Shown here piece after piece: positions 11,806 to 18,369 of a DNA stretch of 34,441 bases (within the stretch, counting starts at the first letter, position 1; the number at the start of each line of letters is the position of its first letter). The position numbers and the translations under genes are program-made. Source of the DNA: a virus. The stretch is from positions 1 to 34,441 of the IMG/VR virus record IMGVR_UViG_3300033144_002094; one strand, written 5' to 3'. Below the pieces are notes generated by a model. The model was not told the origin of the DNA and searched no databases. It saw only the letters and a list, made by a program, of their open reading frames with translations.

Positions 11806-13851
11806 ATGCTCACGCCGGATGAAGTCGAACGGATAGCAGACGCAACGCTCAAGGCGTTCACGCTGCTAGAGTCCGGCCTACGTTCGGATGCGGCTGTGGC
11901 GTTGACCGACCCGCTGCATGTCGATCGTGCCAACCTTCTCGACAAGTTGACTCGTACCGCACACGCTAACGCCGGTGCTATCGAGCAGTCCGTGATAGAC
12001 GCTATGACCGATGCCGCACACACATCGCTCCTCACAGACGAGCAGATATACGGTGCCGCACGCACCGCCGGACTCGTACGCGAATACGTACCGCTCGCAC
12101 AGTCGGTCACGCTAGACCAAGTGCTGCGTGATGGCATAGCGACCGCCACGAACATGACGAACATCGTCGGCACGTCTGCGGTACAGGCTGTCAATGCGGA
12201 GTTCACTGCGGCACTCGACAAGGCGTTGATATCGACCGTCACCGGGTCGCAGTCGATGGATGCAGCCATCCGTGAGGCCGTCAAGTCGATCGCTACCAAA
12301 CAGACTGATGTGACATACGTCACATCCGATGGCGTGCTCGTCAAGCAGAACATCTATTCTGCCGTTCGTCGGGCCGTAGTGACCGCTAGTAATCAGACGA
12401 CGTTACGGATGCAGGAAGCGCGTCTGGGTGAGGTCGGAGCAAACTATGTCGAGGTCACGGCACACGCTGGAGCGAGGCCCGAGCACGCAGCATGGCAGGG
12501 GCAAGTCTATCTGTTCAGCGACCTTGGAGAAGCGACCGGATATGGGTCCGGCGACGGGCTAGGAGGCTGGAACTGCGTTGTCGGAGATACGCTAGTCTCT
12601 GGACCGCCGCCTTGTACCGCGTACAGGCGTGAGTATTCCGGCGAACTCGTCATCCTCACGACCGCCAGCGGTAAGAAACTCACCGTCACCCCTAATCACC
12701 CAATACTTACCACGGAGGGATGGGTCGCTGCTGGCCTTCTCGACGAGGGAAGCTATGTAATCTGCCGCAGCACCAACAACGGGACATCTTACACCAGCCC
12801 ACACGACAACGAGAACCCAACCAGAATCGAGGACGTATTTAGTGCGCTCGCGGTACGCGGCGATGTCCTGCGGTTTCCGATGTCGTCCACAGACTTCCAC
12901 GGCGACGGGACCGACGGCGAAGTCGAGATTGTACTTGCCAATAGCCTTCTGGATGATGGGGTCGAGTCCTCTGTATCTGAGCAAACCACACAAGGCGGCC
13001 TCGGAGTCACTACCGAATCTTGCAGTACGCTCTCTGCCAATCGCCCTCTTGCACAGGTCGGCGTTGGTGCGTTTCGTTCCCCTAACGGCATCATGGGCGG
13101 GCTTCGTGAGCGCATCACGTTCTTCCTGAGTCATGCGAGAGAGTCTTGTGCGCAACGCCTCGGATCGGTTAACGGCGGTCGGATAGCCCAGCCCAGCGAG
13201 CCGATTTCCGATAGTGGCGGCCCCGACTCCAAGTCGCCTAGCGATAGCCTTCTTAGTAACGCCGCTCTCGTAGAGCCTGACAATCTCGTCCTCATCAAGC
13301 GGAAGTGGATAGTTGCCAACCTTGCCACGCGGAAAGCCGAGCCTGACGAAGTGATTGCTGATAGCGTGGCTTCCGCATCCGAAGTGTTCTCCAAGCTGCG
13401 CGTGGGTAAGCCCGGTGGCCCTAAGCCTGAGAAGCTCGTCGGTATCGATAGGGAATGGCGATCTACCCATGTTTACAACCTCCGCACAATAGATAACTGG
13501 TATTACGCTGGGGATATCGTAACACATAACTGCCGACATTCGTGGATGCCCTTCTTCCCAGGGATCATGGAACAGACTGACCATAGTTACCTCGACGGCC
13601 GCGACTCCGAACTCGACTACGAACTCAGTCAGCGGCAACGACTCGCCGAGCGCAACATCCGCGAATATCAAGGCCGCGCCAATGCCTACTCCGCCGCTGC
13701 TCGCGCAAGTGGCGATGCTACGCTCAAGGCTGAGGCTGCGAGGAATAGTGCGCTTGCTACCAAATGGCGGTCAGAGGCAGATAGGGTGTCGATAGCGCGT
13801 GGTGGTGCGCGTAGACGTGCGCGTGAAGCTGCCACACCGACGTTCAAGTAA
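11806..13851 (+). CDS. Minor head protein (Phage_min_cap2/MuF-like) containing an intein
   Basis: A 681-residue precursor. Residues 1-256 and 576-681 together make a 362-residue minor head protein of the SPP1 gp7/Phage_min_cap2 type, which binds the portal and aids DNA entry. The junction rebuilds the hallmark motif GLGGWN-CRHSWMPFFPG, so the insertion lies exactly in the most conserved part of the family. Residues 257-575 are a class 1 intein: C257, block B TPNH at 295-298, block F HVYNLRT...GDIVTHN ending at H574-N575, then C576 as the +1 nucleophile. The C-terminal extein is a basic, Ala/Arg-rich tail. The opposite strand of the intein encodes a separate endonuclease. Confidence 0.93.
   Translation: MLTPDEVERIADATLKAFTLLESGLRSDAAVALTDPLHVDRANLLDKLTRTAHANAGAIEQSVIDAMTDAAHTSLLTDEQIYGAARTAGLVREYVPLAQSVTLDQVLRDGIATATNMTNIVGTSAVQAVNAEFTAALDKALISTVTGSQSMDAAIREAVKSIATKQTDVTYVTSDGVLVKQNIYSAVRRAVVTASNQTTLRMQEARLGEVGANYVEVTAHAGARPEHAAWQGQVYLFSDLGEATGYGSGDGLGGWNCVVGDTLVSGPPPCTAYRREYSGELVILTTASGKKLTVTPNHPILTTEGWVAAGLLDEGSYVICRSTNNGTSYTSPHDNENPTRIEDVFSALAVRGDVLRFPMSSTDFHGDGTDGEVEIVLANSLLDDGVESSVSEQTTQGGLGVTTESCSTLSANRPLAQVGVGAFRSPNGIMGGLRERITFFLSHARESCAQRLGSVNGGRIAQPSEPISDSGGPDSKSPSDSLLSNAALVEPDNLVLIKRKWIVANLATRKAEPDEVIADSVASASEVFSKLRVGKPGGPKPEKLVGIDREWRSTHVYNLRTIDNWYYAGDIVTHNCRHSWMPFFPGIMEQTDHSYLDGRDSELDYELSQRQRLAERNIREYQGRANAYSAAARASGDATLKAEAARNSALATKWRSEADRVSIARGGARRRAREAATPTFK
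12592..13470 (-). CDS. Antisense homing endonuclease, EDxHD/Vsr-like, nested inside the intein
   Basis: A 292-residue protein read on the - strand, wholly within the intein. Residues 11-46 and 61-96 are two related helix-turn-helix units (TGLTHAQLGEHFGCGSHAI and SGVTKKAIARRLGVGAATIG). Residues about 100-145 form a basic linker with MTQEERDAL...AVRG, usual in phage homing enzymes. Residues 155-226 match the Vsr-like fold of EDxHD/PD-(D/E)XK homing endonucleases: E157, Q174, D183 (YNLDFA), E192 (VAVEVCG), H197, then a GWVLVVVWAG strand. A family-like GKYWVIRGDGE follows at 254-264. GGAGG lies eight bases before the ATG. The frame opens further to 13671, but the first 67 residues there are antisense to the extein. 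AGG and AGA arginine codons, rare in neighbouring genes, suggest recent acquisition. Cleavage would promote intein homing. Confidence 0.88.
   Translation of the reverse strand: MGRSPFPIDTDELLRLRATGLTHAQLGEHFGCGSHAISNHFVRLGFPRGKVGNYPLPLDEDEIVRLYESGVTKKAIARRLGVGAATIGNRLAGLGYPTAVNRSEALRTRLSRMTQEERDALTKPAHDAVRGTKRTNADLCKRAIGRERTARFGSDSEAALCGLLRYRGLDPIIQKAIGKYNLDFAVGPVAVEVCGRHRKPQDIAAYRERTKYVLDSGWVLVVVWAGVRCPVVGAAADYIASLVEKASSDPSLRGKYWVIRGDGEFLTAGGREDDEFAGILTPVRGTRRRSRD
13479..13483 (-). promoter_or_regulatory. Ribosome binding site of the antisense endonuclease
   Basis: On the - strand GGAGG stands eight bases before ATG (13470-13468). On the + strand the same bases encode the block F residues N-L-R of HVYNLRT. 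This site decides the start of the endonuclease at 13470 and excludes the upstream in-frame ATGs. No convincing promoter for this strand was seen. Confidence 0.7.
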
Positions 13852-13859
13852 GGAGTGTG

Positions 13860-14267
13860 ATGGTCATGTCTGACGATATCGATTGGGATGACACCGCTGA
13901 CCCTGACGATTCCGGCGACGAGGAATACGGTCAGTCCGTGCAGGAGCTTGTGCGGATGCGGATTGCTGGCGAGGACGCGAGCGGGAACAAGGTCTATCCG
14001 CCAGCGCAAGTGTTCGGTGACAAGGATGGAACACCGACGGTGCTGTTGTTCGATCCGACTAGCGGCGTGCTGTTGGTGGATGCAAGCGGAACCACAGTTC
14101 CCGTGGATGCGAGTGGTGCCACGGTTCCTGTAGCCGAAACAGACAAGACCGGCTACGAAGTCAATCTTGTAGCGAGTTCGCTCCTGGAGCTGGACAACTA
14201 CGGCGGTCTGTACGTCGTCAGGACTGACGGCTACCAACTTCATATGGGCAACTACTTCAACACTTGA
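13860..14267 (+). CDS. Putative head decoration protein, N-terminal part up to in-frame TGA
   Basis: About 135 residues: an acidic N-terminus (DDIDWDDTADPDDSGDEEYG), two near-repeats of VDASG-TTVPVDASGATVPV, then a beta-rich segment ending MGNYFNT before TGA. The start could be 13860 or 13866, both after AGGAG. The same frame continues after the TGA without a break for 142 further residues that read as the rest of the same beta domain (next entry), so this is probably one gene split by a stop codon. The pattern resembles phage structural accessory proteins found between the minor head and scaffold genes. Capsid decoration is inferred from position. Confidence 0.7.
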   Translation: MVMSDDIDWDDTADPDDSGDEEYGQSVQELVRMRIAGEDASGNKVYPPAQVFGDKDGTPTVLLFDPTSGVLLVDASGTTVPVDASGATVPVAETDKTGYEVNLVASSLLELDNYGGLYVVRTDGYQLHMGNYFNT

Positions 14268-14318
14268 CACCTGTTCACTGGCGTAGCGAAAGACGCTTAC
14301 GTTTACATACTCGTCCGT

Positions 14319-14696
14319 GTGACGAGTGGACATGAATGGCATTTGACACCGAAGCTAGTGGTGGACGGCAAGGCCGTGATGACCGTCTACGACGGCCCGG
14401 AGACATCGGCTGACGGGACGTCGATAACGCTCAAAAACCGCAACCGTGGAGCGGCTAACCTGACGACCACAGACGCGCTTGTATTCCACACACCGACCGT
14501 CACCACGAACGGTACGGAGTTCTGCAAGACGTACGTTCCGGCCGGAGAGAAGAACGCCGCAGTCGGTGGCGAGGATGAAGCCGCGAACAGGATGATATTC
14601 GACGCTGGCGACTACCTCTTTGCCGCACAGAATCTCAAGGACGATGCCGGAGACATCTTCATACGGCTGTCTGGTCACGTCATAGAGACACCGTAG
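14319..14696 (+). CDS. C-terminal part of the putative decoration protein, downstream of the in-frame TGA
   Basis: The frame is open from 14268, directly after the TGA, and is in register with the previous gene: HLFTGVAKDAYVYILVRVTSG then leads into this stretch. The only start here is GTG at 14319, in the middle of a strand, with no ribosome binding site. LVVDGKAVMTVYDGP, SADGTSITLKNRNR and the closing DIFIRLSGHVIETP have the layout of a phage beta-sandwich structural protein, where KNRNR-like motifs are common. Either UGA is read through at low level, giving an extended minor form, or the gene is freshly interrupted. Confidence 0.55.
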   Translation: MTSGHEWHLTPKLVVDGKAVMTVYDGPETSADGTSITLKNRNRGAANLTTTDALVFHTPTVTTNGTEFCKTYVPAGEKNAAVGGEDEAANRMIFDAGDYLFAAQNLKDDAGDIFIRLSGHVIETP

Positions 14697-14702
14697 AGCT
14701 GC

Positions 14703-14747
14703 AATGTTTCAGTAGGAATCCCATTTTGGGATTCTGACTGCAACATT
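14703..14747 (+). terminator. Long symmetrical hairpin between decoration and scaffold genes
   Basis: AATGTT/AACATT, cAGT/ACTg and gGAATCCCA/TGGGATTCt stack into a 21-position stem with two single mismatches (T opposite C, A opposite G) and a TTT loop. A short T-run follows (ATTTTAG). It probably acts as a terminator, attenuator or mRNA-stability element, with a new candidate promoter downstream. The arms also make a 17-base direct repeat (14699-14715 and 14738-14754). Confidence 0.6.
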
Positions 14748-14796
14748 TTAGTAGACGAAAACACTTGCTGCAATGTGCAATCGGACACGTTTCGGG

Positions 14797-14805
14797 TGAT
14801 ATGCT
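14797..14805 (+). promoter_or_regulatory. Candidate extended -10 element before scaffold
   Basis: TG-A-TATGCT, with no strong -35, about 108 bases before the scaffold ATG and just after the hairpin. Together they would separate transcription of the scaffold and capsid genes from that of the upstream genes. Confidence 0.4.
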
Positions 14806-14912
14806 AAGGATGGTCTACGGCAGACCACTAAAGCCGTGCGCGTCGTCGTGGTGGGAGCAGCCCACCTTGAATCAAAGCTATCGACGCGGTAGGCAGGCAG
14901 AAAGGAATAGTC

Positions 14913-15515
14913 ATGGATTGGGCCAAGCTGTTCGACGGCAAAGAGCACATGACGCTCGATGAGTTCAAGGCTGCGCTCGACAAGAGTGGTGCCAAACTCG
15001 CCGACCTGAACGATGGCGAGTATGTCGGTAAGGCGAAGTTCGACGACCAGGTGAAGCGTCACAAGAAAGCCCTGGGTGATGTGACGGCAGAACGCGACAA
15101 GCTCAAGAAGGCGGTCGACGAAGCCGACACGGACGACGGCGACGAACTGGCGAAGCAGCTCAAGGACATGCAAGACAAGCTCGATGCCACGGCCAAGGAC
15201 ATCGAAGCGGAGAAGGCCAAGTCGCTAAGGCTAGAACGCGAGAAGGTCGTATCCGCGAAGGTGAAGGATGCCCGATTCGCCAGACTTGCGATGATAGATG
15301 CTGTCGCGGGGATGGACGATGACAAAGACTTCGAGATATCGCTTGAGGATGTGTTGAAGGCGAATCCCGATTATGCCCCCGCCGAAGACGATGATGACGA
15401 CGAGCCTGTACCGACTGTCAGGACCGGCGATCCCGTGAAGGGTAAGCCGAAGCAGCAGGAGAAGATGCTGGACAGTTTCGCGGAGACTCTCGGAGTCGAA
15501 GCAGACGACGAGTAA
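14913..15515 (+). CDS. Scaffolding protein, GP20-like
   Basis: A 200-residue acidic, almost entirely helical protein. Residues about 40-115 form a strong coiled coil rich in Lys, Asp and Glu, the C-terminal third is highly acidic (EDDDDDEP) and a short basic patch (KGKPKQQEK) precedes the end. This layout and its place right before the major capsid gene match the phage minor structural GP20/scaffold group. It would guide capsid assembly and leave before DNA packaging. AAAGGAAT stands before the ATG, chosen because it opens the coiled-coil domain cleanly. Confidence 0.88.
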   Translation: MDWAKLFDGKEHMTLDEFKAALDKSGAKLADLNDGEYVGKAKFDDQVKRHKKALGDVTAERDKLKKAVDEADTDDGDELAKQLKDMQDKLDATAKDIEAEKAKSLRLEREKVVSAKVKDARFARLAMIDAVAGMDDDKDFEISLEDVLKANPDYAPAEDDDDDEPVPTVRTGDPVKGKPKQQEKMLDSFAETLGVEADDE

Positions 15516-15525
15516 GGAGACTTAG

Positions 15526-16392
15526 ATGGCTAACAACATCGGCCGTGCGAGCAAGTATATCAAGCTGCTCGACAAGGTGTACAAAAGGGGTTCGCTCACG
15601 TCCGTGTTGGACGTAGCGCCCGCTCTCGTGAAGGCTGCGGAGGAGGCTGGTACGTTCTACGTCCAGACACTCGCTCTTGTCGGTCTTGGCGACTACAGCA
15701 AGACCAATGGTCCGCCCGCCGGTGACGTGACTGCCGCATGGGTAGCACACACCTACGACGAGGATCGCGGACGTAAGTTCACCGTGGACGCTGCTAACGA
15801 TCTTGAGGCCATGGGCGTGTTCGGGAACATCGCCGGAGAGTTCTTGCGCCGGTATGTCACCCCCGAGATCGACGCTTATCGTATGGCGACGATCGCTACT
15901 GCGGCTGGTACGGATGTCGCCGCAGATTTGTCGACGGCTGCTGACTGGGTATCGGCACTCAACACCGGCATGAACACGCTGGATGAGGCCGAGGTTCCCG
16001 ACGGTAACAAGGTGCTATTCATTACCCCGACGGGTTCGCGCCTTATCCGTAATGCGGCCACGACTGCGGCCACCACGGACGCTCTCGACCGTTGCCAGGT
16101 AGTCGAGATCCCGCAGGCCAGGTTCTACACGGCCATCGATCTCAACGCTGGCGCTACTGGTTCGGCTGGTGGATACACCAAGAACTCACTCGCGGAGAAT
16201 ATCAACTTCATGATCATGGACAAGGGTTCATGCTTCGCGGATGCCAAGCACACGAGCATCAAGACCATCACGCCCGAAGTGAACCAGACTTCGGATTCGT
16301 ACGTGTATCACTATCGCATCTACCATGATGCGTTCGTGTACGGCCAGAGGGTAGACGGAATCTACGTTCACACTTCTGCCGAAGTCAGCTAG
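15526..16392 (+). CDS. Major capsid protein, HK97 fold
   Basis: A 288-residue capsid protein. The first 45 residues include NIGRASKYIKLLDKVYKRGSLTSVLD, a helix followed by a loop, as in related Gram-positive phage capsid proteins. The P-domain helix and strand pattern (AWVAHTYDEDRGRKFTVDAANDLEAMG), KVLFITPTGSRLIRNA, and the closing VYHYRIYHDAFVYGQRVDGIYVH are typical of the group. A protease is not encoded nearby, so no cleavage is predicted. It follows scaffold by ten bases with AAGGAGAC before the ATG. The downstream hairpin may protect the abundant mRNA. Confidence 0.95.
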   Translation: MANNIGRASKYIKLLDKVYKRGSLTSVLDVAPALVKAAEEAGTFYVQTLALVGLGDYSKTNGPPAGDVTAAWVAHTYDEDRGRKFTVDAANDLEAMGVFGNIAGEFLRRYVTPEIDAYRMATIATAAGTDVAADLSTAADWVSALNTGMNTLDEAEVPDGNKVLFITPTGSRLIRNAATTAATTDALDRCQVVEIPQARFYTAIDLNAGATGSAGGYTKNSLAENINFMIMDKGSCFADAKHTSIKTITPEVNQTSDSYVYHYRIYHDAFVYGQRVDGIYVHTSAEVS

Positions 16393-16415
16393 ACAGAGTT
16401 GACCGAAGTGAGTAG

Positions 16416-16446
16416 GGGGGTGGCACTCGATATGAGTGTCGCCCCC
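16416..16446 (+). terminator. GC-rich hairpin after the major capsid gene
   Basis: GGGGGTGGCACTC (16416-16428) pairs with GAGTGTCGCCCCC (16434-16446) over 13 positions, two of them G-U, around a GATAT loop. There is no T-tract. It is likely a partial terminator or 3' mRNA-stabilising element that raises capsid expression relative to the next gene. Confidence 0.65.
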
Positions 16447-16472
16447 GACCATTACGAGTCCCAGGAGGCCAC

Positions 16473-17522
16473 ATGGTTGAGGGGAAGCGCACCATCGGGC
16501 GCGTGAAGCACCGGATGATCCTTGAGAATCACAAACGTAATCGGGCGGCAACCGATCCGGACGAGTCTCCGAAAAGATGTCTGTACATGACGAGACTCCC
16601 CGAGGGTGGTAGCCGATACAAGTTCCGCCGCATGTTCGAGCGAATCTTCGACCTCGACGTGCAGAGCGGTTCCGTGCGTGCGAACGGTCAGAAGTTCGCC
16701 ATCGTGTTCGGTGACGTGTATCGGGACTACCAGGTTCCGCTCAAGGCCGGGATACCGTATCTGCTCATCGAACATGACTTGGCGACGATGCGATCTGGTA
16801 AGGAATCGGAAGCGGAGCGTGAGATGGTCGAGAACGCCGCCGCGCTCATAGTCACTTCCGAAGGATACCTGCCTCATCTTGCAAAGCGATACACGCTTCC
16901 AAAGGCTACTGGTGTTGTGCATCTTCGACCAGTCATGCGCGACCTAGACTTCGAGCCACTACCGAAGTTGGAAGGTCAGCACATCGCATACGCTGGCGGT
17001 ATCATGTCCGAGAACAAGGCCGATACACCGATGGGATATCGCGTCCTGTTCGAGCCGTTCCAGGCGTTGATAGACGAAGGCTGGACCGTACACATCTATC
17101 CGGCTGGCAAATGTACTCCGTACGCTAAGGATTACGAGTCTATTGGGTGCGTGGTACACAAGCAGGTGCCGCCAGGTGCGCTCTACCGCGAGTTGTCGCA
17201 GTATCAGGCAGGGTTCCATGGATGGGGCCGCACCGGAGCGCAGGAGTTCGTACATGCCTGTGTTCCTAACAAGTGGTACATGTATCTCGGGGCCGGGATA
17301 CCGACACTCGGATTCAACGTCGGCGACCGTGTTCCGTATGACGGCAAGTGGGGCTGCGTCCACAAACGTTCGTGGGCGGCCACCACGCGAAGGATATTGA
17401 ACATGGACATCGACCCGCATACGAGGATCCGGCAAGTAATGGAATCCGACTGGCCGACGTTCATTGAGGTTTCGCAAGCACTACTAGACGCATCGGAGGC
17501 AGGAACATGCAAGCAGGGGTGA
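16473..17522 (+). CDS. Glycosyltransferase, GT-B-like, adjacent to the capsid gene
   Basis: A 349-residue protein with the features of phage structural-region glycosyltransferases: a first domain ending IPYLLIEHDLATM then AALIVTSEGYLPHLAKRY, and a donor-binding domain with HIAYAGGIMSENK, WTVHIYPAG and the KWYMYLGAGIPTLGF segment that precedes the nucleotide site. No EX7E pair is as clear as in the protein at 6387. GGAGG stands before the ATG. The gene between the capsid and neck genes makes virion proteins the most likely acceptor; virion glycosylation is known from some actinobacteriophages. The acceptor here is inference. Confidence 0.8.
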   Translation: MVEGKRTIGRVKHRMILENHKRNRAATDPDESPKRCLYMTRLPEGGSRYKFRRMFERIFDLDVQSGSVRANGQKFAIVFGDVYRDYQVPLKAGIPYLLIEHDLATMRSGKESEAEREMVENAAALIVTSEGYLPHLAKRYTLPKATGVVHLRPVMRDLDFEPLPKLEGQHIAYAGGIMSENKADTPMGYRVLFEPFQALIDEGWTVHIYPAGKCTPYAKDYESIGCVVHKQVPPGALYRELSQYQAGFHGWGRTGAQEFVHACVPNKWYMYLGAGIPTLGFNVGDRVPYDGKWGCVHKRSWAATTRRILNMDIDPHTRIRQVMESDWPTFIEVSQALLDASEAGTCKQG

Positions 17523-17665
17523 AGATGACGACTAGTGTTCGCGCCGTTGTCGGATATCCAGACGGCACGAAGTACGACCACGGGATAATCAGCGGCGGCG
17601 GCATCAAGGGTAAGCTGTCGCGGCTCAGGGTCCGCATGTTCGGGCCGAGGATAGTGAAGGAGTAA
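17507..17665 (+). CDS. 52-residue basic hypothetical protein
   Basis: Starts inside the glycosyltransferase gene in another frame, with GGAGG seven bases before the ATG, and ends three bases before the next gene. The product has a short beta-like start (TTSVRAVVGYPDGTKYDHG), a GGG turn, then a basic tail (KGKLSRLRVRMFGPRIVKE). Basic small proteins here can be head accessory factors, but no family is recognised. Support comes from its ribosome binding site and tight fit. Confidence 0.6.
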   Translation: MQAGVKMTTSVRAVVGYPDGTKYDHGIISGGGIKGKLSRLRVRMFGPRIVKE

Positions 17666-17668
17666 CAA

Positions 17669-18037
17669 ATGGCAAGCGATCTTGTAGTCACTGACGGACT
17701 TGAGCGTGTAATCGACGCCGTGGATACCGTCACTTGGTACATCCAGAGCGGCATCGGTACGACTGGTGCGGCTGCTGGCGATACCGGGCTAGAGACTATC
17801 GGCGGCAGTCCGTCGCCGGAGGAGTCTACCGACACGCAGCCGACCGCCCTCACGCATCGCAAGGTGGCGACGGTGACGTATGCGTCCACGTTGGCTATCA
17901 CGGAGGTTGCAGTGTTCGACGGCGCGACCGGAAGTGGTACAGACGTGATGCTACAGCGGCACACGTTCGATGCGCTGAACGTCGTATCGGGCATGACAAT
18001 CACATTCACGATTGACACAACTGCCGCTGCTGCGTAG
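17669..18037 (+). CDS. Small beta-rich head/tail accessory protein
   Basis: A 122-residue protein with low charge and many Thr, Val and Ala residues. TALTHRKVATVTYASTLAITEVAVFDGATGSG and the following MLQRHTFDALNVVSGMTITFTI have the pattern of short phage structural beta proteins also found as N-terminal attachment domains of fibres. AAGGAG precedes the ATG by eight bases. It is followed by a small gene and then the LamG/repeat protein, so it may anchor that fibre to the virion. Function remains unproven. Confidence 0.7.
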   Translation: MASDLVVTDGLERVIDAVDTVTWYIQSGIGTTGAAAGDTGLETIGGSPSPEESTDTQPTALTHRKVATVTYASTLAITEVAVFDGATGSGTDVMLQRHTFDALNVVSGMTITFTIDTTAAAA

Positions 18038-18045
18038 TAGTGTGC

Positions 18046-18369
18046 ATGAAACACATGCTACAGATAGAGGTGCGCGGACTCTCTCAGTCTGATGCTGAGA
18101 GTTTCCGTGACTACCTTGCAGATACGGCAGCACCTCATCCCACATGGGGCGAGAAGTCTTTCTCTGCGTCCCGCGATATTGACGATGAGATAGTCCTGTC
18201 TGCCTCGGTACGTTTCGATTCCCCGGTCGGCATGGGCATCTTACGCGGTAAGGCTATTGCTTGGCTTGCCCAGCATCGTGAGGCGTCGGGTCATATCCAC
18301 TATCACCAATGTCGGCATGACGAGGAGCCACCAACCCCTTGTGTGGACATCGTGAAGGAGTGGGGATAG
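18046..18369 (+). CDS. Hypothetical protein
   Basis: A 107-residue protein starting KHMLQIEVRGLSQSDAESFRDYL, probably an alpha/beta fold with a helix after the first strand, then DDEIVLSASVRFDSP as later strands. His and Cys residues cluster near the end (HIHYHQCRHDEE). A GTG at 18040 is also in frame; neither has a strong ribosome binding site, so translation may couple to the upstream stop. The stop abuts the ATG of the next gene. No family recognised. Confidence 0.65.
   Translation: MKHMLQIEVRGLSQSDAESFRDYLADTAAPHPTWGEKSFSASRDIDDEIVLSASVRFDSPVGMGILRGKAIAWLAQHREASGHIHYHQCRHDEEPPTPCVDIVKEWG

Larger units (their letters stand above)
12574..13530 (+). mobile_element. Intein (319 aa) in the NCRH motif of the minor head protein
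   Basis: Splicing residues are all present: C257 (start of CVVGDTLVSGP), block B T295-x-x-H298, the penultimate H574, terminal N575 and +1 C576. The splicing parts are about residues 257-322 and 549-575. Between them about 225 residues form a Ser/Pro/Gly-rich linker that resembles no LAGLIDADG or HNH endonuclease; it contains DFHGDGTDGEVEIV (363-376). The sense frame remains open although the linker DNA also reads as an endonuclease on the other strand. The mobile unit therefore seems to be an intein whose homing gene lies antisense within it. Confidence 0.93.

Noticed and set aside
12842-13129. Small + strand frame within the intein in another reading frame
   Set aside because: Product is a shadow of the two overlapping frames already described; no ribosome binding site.
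13580-13591. Third copy of the 7.9-kb operator-like repeat (CCATAGTTACC)
   Set aside because: It lies inside the minor head coding sequence, in isolation, and is short enough to be chance.
13471-13671. N-terminal 67-residue extension of the antisense endonuclease frame
   Set aside because: It is complementary to the C-terminal extein and intein end, shows no domain, and the GGAGG eight bases before 13470 gives a clear start.
14265-14267. UGA as a sense codon throughout (alternative genetic code)
   Set aside because: Many genes end in TGA within ATGA or TGATG overlaps, and reading through them would fuse unrelated proteins.
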